Assembly: GCF_030253575.1 (NCBI RefSeq)
Contig: NC_080569.1
Coordinates: 2,314,001 to 2,378,000 of the forward strand
Length of the DNA stretch: 64,000 nt
Reading direction: 5' to 3'
Source of the DNA: Rhododendron vialii
Lineage: Eukaryota; Streptophyta; Magnoliopsida; Ericales; Ericaceae
Positions 1 to 11,820 of this stretch are shown piece by piece. Made by a program: the position numbers and the translations under genes. Within the stretch, counting starts at the first letter, position 1. Each line of letters opens with the position of its first letter. The notes beneath the pieces were generated by a model. It did not search any database. It had not been told where the DNA came from and was given only the letters and a program-made list of their open reading frames with translations.

Positions 1-112
1 CGTATGAATCGACCGACGCTCTTACCTTGGAGATCCTGCAAGACCCCAGCTCTGGGTTCGACGCAAATCCAAGAGGGTACCCATAAGAAGCCATTAAACA
101 AAGCTTGACCAT
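1..112 (-). CDS. Possible 5' end of a minus-strand gene cut by the window edge
   Basis: Reading leftward from an ATG at 112-110 there is an open frame of 37 codons to the window edge, starting MVKLCLMASYGYPLGF. The ATG has a purine at -3 and G at +4, and it directly follows a pyrimidine-rich stretch ending in CAG (about 114-125), which could be the 3' end of a leader intron. An AAG/GTAAGA donor-like site lies at about 24-28, so the first coding exon may end there instead of running on. The N-terminus looks to me like a conserved plant protein of unknown function, but I cannot name the family. It would be divergent from the BPM gene, with about 1.4 kb between the two start codons. Confidence 0.3.
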   Translation of the reverse strand, partial: MVKLCLMASYGYPLGFASNPELGSCRISKVRASVDSY

Positions 113-1498
113 TCTGAGAGAAACCCAGTTCAGAAAACAAGTTTGTGATACCAAACCTCTCCTTGGTGGGCTTATCCAACCTACCACCTCAAATCCCAAT
201 ATTTTAATTGTGATTTCTGGGGCTGTTATTGCAGCCCAAAATAAGAGAAAAACAAATTTAGTGGGAAATTAGTAAATCGGGATTTATGTGATCCTATCGA
301 TTCACAGAGAGGACAAACCAATTGGGAACCAGTGGCCTTGGGAATCCAAGTTGGGGATTCCGAACGTGGACAAGAAAGGTGCTAACTTGTTCTTGTTTGG
401 AATCTTCTGGATATCTGTCTTCCCGTGTGGTGCTGTCCACCTTAATATTTTATGTACGCTTGTGATGGTTAATCCTTGCCGTCGATGTGTGTAATCTTGG
501 AGTGGTGCGACCCATTGATCTGATTCAGGGGACGACATTTTTGTGCACAGTTTCTTGATCGATTGCTTTTGGAATATTACGTCACCGGTCCTTCTAATTT
601 TAGTGCAATTGCACTTTGGCCATCGTATAGATTTCGTCATCATCAGTGAAATCTGCGAATGTCTTCCGTCACCACACAGGGCATGTGGTTCCCTTTCAGA
701 AATTTTCTTAAAAAATAAACAAATAAATATTTTATTTTATATTTTTAAATTCAAAAATAAAGTAAATAAAAAATAATTTTTAAATTTTTTTTGTATCATA
801 TAAAAAATCTCATCGAGATCTTCCAAACAAAATTCATATTGTATATTTTTAAATTTCAATAAAATCATAATTTTTTAGTTTAAAATTACCTTCTTAAATA
901 ATAAAGACTTATTTTGATGGAAAATTTTAAAATCAGTCCAATGGGCTGACAATAATGAGTATGTGAATGTGTATTAAAAGGTGTATAAAGTACACAAAAA
1001 TACGTCTTTTCCTTGTCTTTAAGTGTGTTTATTGTCGGCCTACTGAACTGACAATAGCGAGACCGTATTTTGATTTCCGGAACGGAGCCTGAACCTCTCT
1101 CTCTCTCACCAATAATTCTCTCTCTATTGTCAGAGCCGACGACTCCTCTGTACAGAGTCTGTCTATTTAAACCCCCTGTATGGTCGCTCTCTCCTTTACC
1201 TGTATCGTCACCTCTCTCTCTCGATCGAAACCCTAGAATTTCACCTTCAACAATTCCAAGCCTACCCTATAAACCAAAACCAAACCCAAACCCCCCCCCC
1301 CCCCCCCCCTCACAACCACAATTCATTCGAATCAAATCCAGATTTACCCAATTCGTCTCAATCTCCCATCCAAACCCTAGATCCGATCAAATTTCCAATT
1401 TTTTCTTGACAATTCAATTACACCCGTCATCTCCATTTCTTTCTTGATAATTCAATTTCCCATCCAAACCCTAGGTCCGTATAATTCATCGATCGTGC
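113..1498. other. Intergenic region and BPM 5' leader
   Basis: No gene is supported here apart from possible 5' leader of the minus-strand gene at the left end. Positions 700-900 are very AT-rich. The right part (about 1090-1498) is CT-rich with short CTCTCT runs and several copies of AAACCCTAG-like text, typical of a plant 5' untranslated region, and probably belongs to the BPM transcript. A run of 19 C lies at 1291-1309. Confidence 0.6.
1291..1309. repeat. Poly-C tract in BPM leader
   Basis: Nineteen consecutive C residues lie within the CT-rich presumed leader, about 190 bases before the BPM start codon. Its length may be affected by sequencing slippage. Confidence 0.8.
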
Positions 1499-4400
1499 AT
1501 GGGCATGGGGAGGGTTTACAGAGAAACCACGAAACCCTCGTCCTCCTCCTCGTCACCGTCGCCGCCTCCACTCACATGTTCCACGGCGATAACCCAGACC
1601 GTAAACGGGTCGCACCAGTTCAAGATAACCGGGTACTCGCTCGCGAAGGGGATAGGGGTGGGGAAGTACATAGCGTCGGACACGTTCGACGTGGGCGGGT
1701 ACTCGTGGGCGGTCTACTTCTACCCGGACGGGAAGAGCGTGGAAGACAATGCGGGTTACGTGTCGCTGTTTATTGCCTTGGCCAGCGAAGGGACGGATGT
1801 GAGGGCGCTCTTTGAACTGACCCTTTTGGATCAGAGCGGGAAGGAGAGGCACAAGGTTCATACCCATTTTGGGAGGGCGTTGGAGAGCGGGCCGTACGCG
1901 CTCAAGTATCGCGGAAGCATGTGGTAACGTTTCGTGGTTTTCAGTTCTTGATATTGAATCGGGGTTTTTATTAGATTCTTGGGTGGCAGAGGCGTGATTT
2001 GATTTGTATTTAGTTGGGGCCCGATTCACATGTATTTCTATGTTGGTAACAGAAAGTATAATCCACAAGTTGCATGAGGATAGACGAAATTATATGTATT
2101 TATACATAGTCACCCCTTAATTTTGTCCGCCCCTGATTGTGGGTGTCAGCCTCTTTCCTTCAATTGCATATGTTGTTGTGTTGTATTGTAGTACTACTGT
2201 CTAGTTAATAGAATTTTACTTAAATGCGGAGGCCAAATAGAAGGGTAGACAATACAACTTCTTGTTGTTTAAAGTTCGGTTTAACTTTATGTTCTGTGCT
2301 TCCAGCTACGATAAATTTACATTCCCAGTGTTCTGTGGTATGTTAGTTAGGAGTAACGAGCTTGCATGAGAATTAAAGGTGTGATATTCAGTGCTATGCA
2401 CTCTGGGATATTTTTATGAAAGATTGCAATATGTGGTTATACAAATATATTTGTGACTATACGAGCGATAAAAAAAAAGTGATTATGCAAGCATGTCTTT
2501 CAGCTAACCTAATTTGCTAGTATGGTGCTTATGTGTACTTGCTAACCTGTAACATTATTAGTTCTACGTATCTGCATTTTTCAATTGGCATGCCTTCACT
2601 AGGAAATTCTATGATTGTGAAGAATTTTATCCATTCATGGAAGATGTTTTTACTTATCGGTGAATGAGGTATGCCTGGATAGCGGGTGTATATGGTTCGT
2701 AACTACTCCTGCCAATGAGATTGGGCTGGTCTCGAAGAGTTGCATCTCTTCTTGTTTTTAAGCATTATTTTGCAACTGTATTTCCTTTTTCCCATGGATC
2801 GTAATGAGCTTCATTTTCATGGGTTCTTTTTTATATGTTCTCCAACTCTTCTTCCATAATCATTGTCTACTAAGTAAGGGCTGATAAATTTCCCCCAACA
2901 CATGAACCTTCAACTCCCCTCCCGCATGACCACCATCACCAGGAGGGGAAAACAGAGAGAGATGTATTTTTTTTGGTCTAGAGAACCAATTGATATAGAA
3001 ACCATTTTAAACAGTTTGACAGCAGAGATCTTGGTTTCGATGGTGGTCCCATGGGCTCATCGTTGAGATCATCATATGTCATTTGGTTTGAGGTCTTCTT
3101 TTGTTGCCTGGCCTGAAATAGCTTGAGATCATCATATGTCATTTGGATTGAGGTCTTCTTTTGTTGCCTGGCCTGAAATAGTTTAAAGTTTTGATCTTTG
3201 CTTTATATCGTAACATTATTTGAATGGAATGGTGCATGGATGGCATCAAAGCAGTGACTTTACTTTATCAAATGGAAAAGTATGGATTGCAAGAATTGCT
3301 CAAGTTGATGAGTCATGTTAGAATTGCGTTTCAGACTAGGTAGACAGCACTCAAACATATGCTAGTATACATGGTAAAGAAACCAAAGAAGCTTACCAAG
3401 AGAGGGAAATTTTTAGAAAGGGTTGTGGAACTCGATTATAGAAAGGAATCATCGCATGTACTGGGTGGTTCATGCAAGATAAGATATAAATATGGCAGAT
3501 GCCTCCCATGGAAACCTTTCCGGAGTCGCCATAAAAAATCTTATGATATTTACAAAATTATAAGTCTAGGATGCAACCGTTGCATGAAGAGTTGTTGAGG
3601 AGGATACTGTGACTGGTTTATCTACCTATCTTTCATTAGTTGGGATGGAATGGAGATTGTTCATAGTTTAGCTAGCAGCCCTACACTGTAAAAAATTGTG
3701 CGTTAGATGCTTTATTTTGAGATTATGTGCTGCAAAGTGTTTTCTTGTGACTTAAGGTTAATGGAAATTGAACGGTTTGCTCCCAACTTTGGTACAAAAT
3801 AGTGAGCTCAAGCAGTATTGCTAGAAGCCTAGAACTGTTATGGCGTGCAATTATGCAACATAATTGTGAATCTACTTTGGTCGTATGCTTAGCCATGATT
3901 GTTGATTTGTTGTTTCTATGTTTGGAGGACACTTGAGGGTCGAAAATTGGTATGTGTATGTAATTTAGACTTGATATTCTATTGTTTATGGAGTTCTGAT
4001 ATTTTCATACCTATGCTATTGGAGATTGGCATTAGTTTATGACTTGTACTGAGCATTGGGAGATGAACTTGGATAGAATGTCATGTGTTAATTGCTTACT
4101 GTTGCAGGGGTTATAAGAGGTTTTTCAGAAGAAGTCTTCTGGAGACATCCGACTACCTTAAAGATGATTGCCTTTCAGTTAAATGCATTGTTGGTGTTGT
4201 TAAGTCGCACACAGAAGGCCCTAAGATCTACTCTATTCCAGTACCCCCATCTGACATTGGGCAGCATTTTGGACAGCTACTGGAAAGTGGTAAGGGGACG
4301 GATGTAAACTTTGAAGTTAGTGGAGAAACATTTGCTGCCCACAAATTGGTACTTGCAGCTCGCTCGCCTGTTTTCAGGGCTCAACTTTTTGGGCCTATGA

Positions 4401-6341
4401 AGGATCAAAATGCACAGTGCATCAAAGTAGAAGACATGGAGCCTCCAGTTTTTAAGGTAGTCCATTTTCTTTTCATCGCGTTTGTGCAGTTTTATCCCTC
4501 TGTCAAGCCATGGTCCTATATGGCCTGATTTTGATGTTCACATTTTTCATGCACCATGAACTCTGTCTTGAAAGAACATAACCCGTTTATGAGCTTTCTT
4601 ATAGTTCATGCATTTTTTTACGACTTTTGTATGGTTTATTGTCTATGCAGTTGCTTTTTGGAACTTAAAGGTCGCCAAAAATGGCAAGTTTATTTGCATA
4701 ATGAGTTTGTCCTTTGACGATTATGTTACCTTCAACTTGTTTATTGATTCCTTTCTATTTCAGCGTGTTCATGACCTATTTATGCTGATATTGTTTATTT
4801 TTATATTCTGCGGGCCATTTTTATCTGTAGAAATGTGGATTGCTGTTTGTATACAATAAGACCCAACCCAACCCTACCCTACTTAAACAAGTAATTGATA
4901 TTTGGGTTGGAACTTTTGCCATCATAATTAGATGAGGATTGATCGAACAACAGAAAGGGAGACAATTAACCTTGTGGATGATAAGGGATATTGTAATCAC
5001 TCTAAAAGGCCACTTTTCCGCTTATTAGACGAATTTTCATCTATGAAATGATAAATTTTGGGTCTATGCCTATTTAGATGGGAAGATCTTTTTCCTGTAA
5101 TAGGTAAGTTGTTTAAGGAGACAATTGTGTGGAATGCGATTTAAGCCTCTCAGTGTCCCCTATGGATATGTGTATGCAGGCCAAAACTGGTTGCAGTTTT
5201 GCGTGGAAATGGGGAAATTTGGCTGAATAGACAAGTTATATCTTTAAACAAGTACGGAAAAAAACTTGTCTTGGTGACCATGGCAATTCTCGGATTATTT
5301 ACAAAATTCTCTTATACGTCTCATTGGCAATTACAAGATTCGTCATAATGACCACGTTGTTTGCATGCATCTCATGCCAGCTTGCATTTGTGTGTGTTTT
5401 GTTGGGATTGGTCTCACTCGTGTGTTTTTTTGTTTCTTCTTATTGTGCTTTTTGGTTTTGCAGGCTTTACTTCATTTTATTTACTGGGATGCATTGCCGG
5501 ACATGGCAGAACTTACTGGTTTGAACACGAAATGGGCGTCTGCTTTGATGTCCCAGCATCTGCTTGCTGCTTCTGATCGCTATTGTTTAGACAGGCTCAG
5601 GTTAATCTGTGAGGCTAGGCTTTGTGAAGATGTTGCCATAAACACTGTGGCAACCACACTAGCCCTTGCGGAACAACATCACTGTTTCCAATTGAAATCT
5701 GTGTGTCTTAAATTTGTTGCGATGCCTGAAAATCTCAGAGGTGATTTTCCACCATTACAGATTTTCCTTTTCATCCTTTGTTTTTAATCTTGGATTTGAA
5801 ATTCAACTAGAATTCAGTTCTTTTTTTTATGGGATAAAATTGTGGTCAGTTAACTGTACAAGAAATGGCAGAAACTGATTTTGGAGATAATCCCTCCTAT
5901 TTTTCTAGTATCTCATCTTTTGGGTGATTTTTCTGAACCCCTTCCCTTGCACTTCTACAAAGAGATTTCTAGACCTGTATCACCTGCCAATGTCTTTAGC
6001 ATGAATGAAAAAGTTGAGAGAATTCAAGTGCTCATGTTTATCTCTCGCAAGTTGGTTTCATCATTTTATGTGCGAGGATCAGTATGACTTGAAATTGTCC
6101 CTTCAGCCCTTCTCAGAATTCTCTTGTTGCTAAGCATGCTGTTTTTGTATGTTCTTTTCCAGCCGTGATGCAGACAGATGGTTTTGAATACTTAAAGGAG
6201 AGTTGCCCCTCTGTCCTGACTGAACTCTTGGAGTTTGTGGCTAGAATCAACGAGCACTCTCTCATGGCCAGCAAGCACGGGAATGAGGTTCTCCTTGATG
6301 GAAGTGATGTTCATGGTAGACGCGTTAAGCAAAGACTCTGA
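1499..6341 (+). CDS. BPM: BPM protein: MATH-BTB adaptor of CUL3 ubiquitin ligase
   Basis: Coding exons are 1499-1923, 4108-4456, 5464-5740 and 6163-6341, all with GT-AG introns; together they give 1230 nt, 409 aa. A Ser/Pro-rich N-terminus is followed by a MATH domain (about residues 25-170, including [21 protein letters not shown] and GYKRFFRR). A BTB/POZ domain follows (about 204-325: [20 protein letters not shown] and [12 protein letters not shown]). The BACK-like tail ends in [19 protein letters not shown]. Family knowledge: plant BPMs bind CUL3 through BTB and recruit substrates such as AP2/ERF, homeodomain and MYB factors and PP2C phosphatases through MATH, leading to their ubiquitination. 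The length is typical. A second ATG at 1505 could be used instead. Intron 1 (1924-4107) contains a tandem duplication. The 3' UTR carries a CT minisatellite. Confidence 0.95.
3061..3180. repeat. 60-bp tandem duplication in BPM intron 1
   Basis: 3061-3120 and 3121-3180 are two adjacent 60-base copies differing at only three positions. The near identity suggests a recent duplication. It lies deep in intron 1, away from both splice sites. Confidence 0.95.
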
Positions 6342-6518
6342 AATTTGGTTTGTACCGTTGGATTGACCAAAAGTGGGGAAAAGGAAAAAGAAATAAGGTA
6401 GCAGAAAGCTCTCTCTAGGGTTAGAAACACTTGGCCAGCTTTTGGCTTTAACAAATTGCTAGAGATGTAAATGTAGCGTTCACTTGGTGTACTAGGCTAT
6501 CTTGTAATTCATTGTAGT

Positions 6519-6582
6519 TCTCTCTCTCTCTCTCTCTCTCTCTCTCCCCTGTAGTATTTGTGGCTTCCAATTGCAAGATTGT

Positions 6583-6622
<40 letters not shown>

Positions 6623-6710
6623 CTTCCAATTGCAAGATTGTTGTTCATCTCTCTCTCTCTCTCTCCCCCCTGTAGTATATGTGGCTTCCAATTGCAAGGT
6701 TGTTGTTCAT
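6519..6710. repeat. CT microsatellite embedded in a triplicated ~65-bp unit
   Basis: Three copies of a unit made of a (CT)n run followed by a conserved block reading GGCTTCCAATTGCAAG and TTGTTCAT start near 6519, 6587 and 6649. CT runs vary from about 20 to 34 bases. The block lies in the probable BPM 3' UTR, so length polymorphism would be transcribed. Confidence 0.9.
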
Positions 6711-7390
6711 TTCCTGTAAACTGCTAGTCCCTCTTTCCTTTTTTTAGAATCCAGTATTCTATTTTGAGTGAAAGTTGATACATTTTTCATTATATTCATA
6801 AAAGTATATTTATTTAAAAAGTTAGTGAGTAAAAGTGTAATGATGATGTCTTCATAGATAGAAGATAAGTAGAGACGATGGAAGTAAAAATTGATGTACA
6901 GAGTGTTCGATGATTCTTCCTAATAAATTGAAGTTACGAAGTAAAACATTTAAAAATGGACGGATGAAGTATTTATCTAATGAAGTTCTTATTACTCCAA
7001 AGAAACCCAAATGAATCCTCTTGTGATATTGCTCCAACCAACACCGAAGGTCAAAGCATCCGTTAAATGGATAACAAAGCAGATTTGGTCCAACATGAAC
7101 AAAAAGAGAAATGCTACGGTGAAAATACTACCCTTATTTCCTCATCCGATTCAATTCGAATCATGGAAGGAATGTTGCAAAAAACAAATGTGTAATAGAG
7201 GGTAATGTTCAATCACTCTCATTTAAGGAGGGTGAACAAAATTAATTTCGTAGACTACACATTAACTAAAGCACAAGACAACCAAATTAGAGACGTCCTA
7301 CCTATAGATAATTAACCAAGAACAACAATACACCAGCAAATACGGACTGTCCACATTTAACTAAAAGAAAAGTGATTTTGGCACTCCACA

Positions 7391-7560
7391 TTTAGCCATG
7401 GACACTCCACTTATTGTTTTTATCCTATGTGAAATTATCAAATTACCATTTATTTTGTTAGTGTGGATTGTTAGTGTTAATCCACTTTAAAGGGTATTGT
7501 TGTAATTTCAAATAAAAAAAAGACAAAAATAAAATAAAATGGAGCGCCAATGGCTAAAAT
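7391..7560. mobile_element. Short inverted-repeat MITE
   Basis: The left arm near 7391-7415 (TTTAGCCATGGACACTCC) is the approximate reverse complement of the right arm near 7540-7560 (GGAGCGCCAATGGCTAAA). The interior is AT-rich and noncoding. The same arm sequence occurs at 61238-61358, so it is a dispersed family. No clear target-site duplication was identified. Confidence 0.6.
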
Positions 7561-8477
7561 TAATTTCCTAACTAAAATAAGATGAACATTATCTATTATA
7601 TTTAGAATCCATACTAGGTCCCACTCAATAGTCAAAGTCATTTTTTAACATTTTAACATTTTAATTGTTTATTCAAAATACACCATCTCAATTAGACATT
7701 CTTAAGTGCTTAATCAAACTAATCTAATTTTTTGAAGACCATGTTATCCGATAAAATACTTTTAAAAACTGAGAATGGACTATTGTACATTTTACTATTG
7801 TCATTTTAGTTGAGTCTTTTATGCCTACTTCTTGCCTATTGTCATTTTAGTTGAGTCGGTAGTCACTGCAGGGGATATCGTATTCGTATGGTATGATCTC
7901 GTGTTTTGCGCTGCAAATGGCATGTTTGGCCATAAAAACAGTTTGTTCTCTTGATTTTGCTCTCTTGGACAATCCAAGATCCAAAATGGTGTTCCTAAAA
8001 TATCAATGACCTCTTCCTGTATTTCACCCTATAGGTATATTTGCCCTAAAATCTCTTGGATTAAATTGCCTCTTTTAACGGTTTAAACTTCCAAATATTG
8101 TTTGATCCTTTCATGAATGCTAATGAGGCTCACGACTTTGCCCTCTCTGTCTGACTTTTTTTGGTAAAGAATTGTAACAAAGGGTAATATATATGCAACT
8201 TTCCATGTTCTGAAAGAGAATTCAGATTTTGTGGATTTACCAGATTAGGTAAGGAGAATTTCTCTTGATTTTAAGCCTAACCATAAATACAACGATCAAT
8301 CTTCTCCATAAATGCACTGATCCTCTCTCTTCGTTGAACTCAAAGAAATTTCATCTCTCTCTCTCAATCTCTCAAAACAAGATTCATTATTGATCGATCA
8401 CTTTCCTTTGTCACGCCTCAAAAGAGTGAAGATACAAACTAATCCCTGTTGGTTTGTGGCTAATAAAGTCCTTTTCA

Positions 8478-9900
8478 ATGGACGATTGTGCTTCTTTTCC
8501 GGTAATATGCAGATTTTTTTTTTTTTTTTGAAACGAATATGCAGATTAATACTCCCCACTATATTGTTGGCCTTCGTAGTTTTTTTTCTTTTTTTTTTCC
8601 GTGTGTGCAGTTTTTTTTGGTAGACTTCTTAATGGTCTCTTTGATTGTGTGCTATTGCAGACTTGCATTTTGAAAGTGAATGTGGGGAGTTGTGAGGAAT
8701 GTGCGGCGAAATTGAAGAAGTACTTGGCAAAAGTTGACGGTACTCTTCTCAATAGGACATGATTTCCTCCGACCTTACCTAAAATGATGATTCACGCGTT
8801 TCGTGATTCATATAGTTTTATTTACATTGCACAGTAGAAGTCGAATGGAACTTAAACAAAAGTTTCTTCGTCACAATAAATTCGTCGCGCTATGGGCCAT
8901 GGCCGTGCGTGTGCTCTAGACTTGGGTTAGAGCAAAGTCTCATTCTCTTATTTTGTAGTTATATACTAGATTTGTTTGTTCAAGTTACACTCATAGCTTT
9001 AATTCCACAACTACGAACTAAACTCGAATTAATTTGTTTTTGGTTTCATTGTTAGGAGTTCATGGAGTTGATGTTGATGCAGAAAAAGGGCTAGTGAGAG
9101 TATCAGGCCCAGTAGACCCGAGAAAATTAATTAGGAAGCTTGCGGAGAAGAAGATGAAAGCAGAGCTCTTATCATATGGGGATCCAATCATGATTAGCGA
9201 AAACAAGAATTGCGTGGAAATGCAAAAGAAAAAGGCGATTCATGTAAGGAAAGATTACCATGATTTTGATGATTATGTCCCAACAAAGATATATGAAGAT
9301 TTTGAGTGCAGAGACTCCAATTGCAGATTTGAACAAAAGAAACCAATTATGCACGGCAATGATCACTACGTGCCAATGGTTAAGCTCCACCCTCCTAACC
9401 CTTATCGGCTTCCCCCTCCTAACCCTTGTCGGTTTCCCCCTCCTAACCCTAACCCTTATCGGCTTCCCCCTCCTAACCCTTGTCGGTTTCCCCCTCCTAA
9501 CCCTTATCGGTTTCCCCCCGCTCCACCAAATTTGCACCATCCCGGGTACTATGGAAGACCTTTAGTGCCTCAGTATGACCATGGTGGTTGTCGCTTGGGT
9601 ACTGACCTCCCCTATCGGTTTCCCCCTCCTAACCCTCTTCAGTTTTCCCCTCCTAACACTCATTGGTTTCCCCCCGCTCCACCCAATTTACACTATCCAC
9701 AGTACTACGGCGGACCTATAGTACCTCAGTATGACAGCAGTGGTTATTGCCGGGGTGCTGACCATGATGCTAGTTGTATGTGGCCGTCGTTGCAACCACT
9801 GCCGCCTTATGATCATTACGGGGCTAGGCATATACCGACAAATAATGATTTTACTCACTTCTTCAGTGATGAGAATGCTGCGGGTTGCACTGTCATGTGA
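8478..9900 (+). CDS. HIPP: Heavy metal-associated isoprenylated plant protein (HIPP) with proline-rich repeat tail
   Basis: Exons are 8478-8501, 8661-8739 and 9056-9900, giving 948 nt and 315 aa. The first exon encodes only MDDCASFP; it was chosen because it joins in frame through good GT-AG sites. An HMA domain spans about residues 9-75, with a CxxC metal-site motif as GSCEEC (Cys19, Cys22) and the usual GVHGVDVDAEKGLVRVSG strand. The protein ends in CTVM, a CaaX box expected to be farnesylated, which defines HIPPs. Between them is a proline-rich tail built from repeats of the type RLPPPNPC and RFPPPNPY (about residues 150-240), encoded by 21-30 bp tandem DNA repeats. Family roles are metal binding or delivery and stress responses at membranes. 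The metal bound here cannot be told from sequence. Confidence 0.92.
9394..9700 (+). repeat. Coding tandem repeat in HIPP tail
   Basis: Near-identical short units containing CCCCCTCCTAACCCT and a TATCGG or TGTCGG core repeat about seven times between 9394 and 9520. They recur more diverged at 9610-9700, together with a duplicated segment ending in CCGCTCCACC. All units stay in frame. Two adjacent CCCTAA hexamers occur by chance inside the units. Confidence 0.85.
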
Positions 9901-11259
9901 GTTGTAGGAGCCAAGTTCATAAGTGAGATAATAAGCAGAGAGGATTTGAATTCTGCAATTCTCACTTGAAGTGGCATTTTTTTTTGTGATCAGACACTAT
10001 TGTGAGGGTCCTTTTGATATCTGACAGATTAATTGTAAGTAAGGTGCTTCACCATATGAGATTCCGGTGTATTTTCATATATGTTGCTGCATTTTTCTTG
10101 TTGCAATTGGTTCGGGGATTGGAAACTTGTAATTAGTTCGATAAGCCCCGGGGTCAAGTCTATCATAGTTTTTCAGTGGGGATAAATATACACTAACACT
10201 ACCCACGTGTAGTGCATGGGACTGTAGCTTCGGTCACGACCGAAATAGGTGCGGTGGAGTCCCATAGGAATAGTGATATGGCTTGACAGGGATAATACTT
10301 TTTGACGGAGTTGACGGGGTACCATACATGCACTCCCATTTTATGAAAAAAGCAAAACAAAGAATAGTCCTAGGCGAGCTTGAGAAAAATGACTTTGTCA
10401 TACATACAGTTTTCTTTCGGAGAAAGCAAGTCCGTAAATAGGATTGAGTGTATCAAACGCTTACAATAAAACAGGACTATATTTTTGTATCAAAAAATGT
10501 CGCGGACAAATATAGATGGGAACATGATTCGAACACAGATGTTTACAAACCTGTTTGATGTGTGTGGATTCAACATTTAGTGTATGAGAAATGCATGCAC
10601 AGTTCCGGACACATTCATATGACTCTATCTAAATTTGTGCAAATCTACTTGAGTCATTAGCATTGCTCATGATCCCCGCCTCTGAAGATGACTTCTGATA
10701 ATTTGGGTCCATAGCAATTGCCAGAATGCCACAAAGTCTAAATTGACATGGAGGGAGTATCAAAAATGCCACGGACACAAATACATATGCACAGGATTCG
10801 AACACAGATGTTTACAGAACCGCTGATGTGTGTGGGTTCAACATCTACCTTGTGGAATTCACGTGCATCGAACGATTCTAGACACATCGAACGATTCACG
10901 TAAAACATCGTTTCCTTTTTATCCTCCCTTTTTTCTTTCTTTTGGGTGAAAACAATGGCTTTGTTTGGTTTAGATTTTAGAAAGTTATTTTTGAGAGTTG
11001 GAGTAGTAATGAGTGGAGAGAGATAGAGAGAAAAATTTATTGAAAACTGTGCCGAGAGTTAAAAGTTACTCTCAGAGTGTTAAACCAATCGGAGTGAATG
11101 TCTTTCTCCCTGAACATCATATAAGCCATACAAAGAACTGAAGAAGGGATTACAAACATGCTATACAAAAAATACAGTTAATTATCGTTAAAAGGGTCGA
11201 TAATAACTAACTGAATTAACTCAAGACAGTCAAAATCAGCTAATCACATCGTTAATTTG
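9901..11259. other. HIPP 3' UTR and intergenic region
   Basis: No gene is supported. Two direct repeats about 125 bases long and 270 bases apart (10489-10615 and 10759-10885) share phrases such as GATTCGAACACAGATGTTTA and GATGTGTGTGG. They are diverged copies of the same unknown repeat. Confidence 0.6.
10489..10885. repeat. Diverged direct repeat pair
   Basis: 10489-10615 and 10759-10885 are direct copies sharing GATTCGAACACAGATGTTTA and a following GATGTGTGTGG(A/G)TTCAACAT block. The origin is unknown; they may be two parts of one old transposon or a dispersed duplication. Confidence 0.65.
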
Positions 11260-11672
11260 GGAATCGGAGGCTCTGCTGTCCCTTTTGAGGAACAACACCT
11301 GTTGTCCAAGACGAGCGGGGCTCGGTCCGATAATCAAAAACGTTCATTTTGTAGGACTCGTCGAGTAGAACAACTCTGGAAAAAATCAGCTCAATCGAAT
11401 ATCATTAAATATCTAATCGAAACACTTTGATCTTGAAAAGAATGGATCCGAAACACTGAATCAAATCCGTTGGAACCCATTATTGACAAGTTATATGTGT
11501 TCCGATCGGACACTTAATGATATTTGATTAAACTGATTTCTTGTAGAGTTATTCTATTCGATGAGCTCTACGAAGCGAAAGTTTTTGATTATCTGAGAGA
11601 GACCGGAACGGCCCCGCTTGGCCGGGACAGCAGGTGCTATCTCTCAATAGGGACAGCAGAGCCCCCAGTCCG
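11260..11672. mobile_element. 413-bp Mutator-like foldback MITE upstream of MED33
   Basis: This is a long imperfect palindrome. The left end GGAGGCTCTGCTGTCCC matches the reverse complement of the right end GGGACAGCAGAGCCCCC, and homology continues inward for well over 100 bases on each arm. It is flanked by a perfect 9-bp duplication, GTTAATTTG, at 11251-11259 and 11673-11681, the size made by Mutator-type transposases. It has no coding capacity. It ends about 215 bases before the MED33 start codon. Confidence 0.88.
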
Positions 11673-11815
11673 GTTAATTTGTGGTTAGTTGATTCTGCTG
11701 GATTATATAAATAAATAAATTTGGATGTGTCCTGAACATGAACATAATCCCGCCTCCGTGTCTGACTTTTGATTTTGGGTCCATAGCTATTCACAAAAGG
11801 CGACGCAGACAAACA

Positions 11816-11820
<5 letters not shown>

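Larger units (their letters stand above)
6342..8477. other. BPM 3' UTR and intergenic region
   Basis: The first part is BPM 3' UTR, including the CT minisatellite. The rest is AT-rich with no supported gene. It holds one small inverted-repeat element near 7391-7560. The last 150 bases, with CTCTCT runs at about 8353-8373, are the likely leader of the HIPP gene. Confidence 0.6.

Noticed and set aside
3359..3598. 79-aa basic frame in BPM intron 1
   Set aside because: It lies between well supported BPM exons, shows no family similarity and has no usable splice context.
6509..6697. Frame of alternating Arg-Glu on the minus strand
   Set aside because: It is a translation of the CT microsatellite.
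9436..9460. CCCTAA repeats resembling telomeric DNA
   Set aside because: Only two units, explained by the in-frame Pro-Asn-Pro coding repeat of HIPP.
9172..9540. 122-aa minus-strand Arg-rich repeat frame opposite HIPP
   Set aside because: It mirrors the in-frame proline repeat of the supported HIPP gene.
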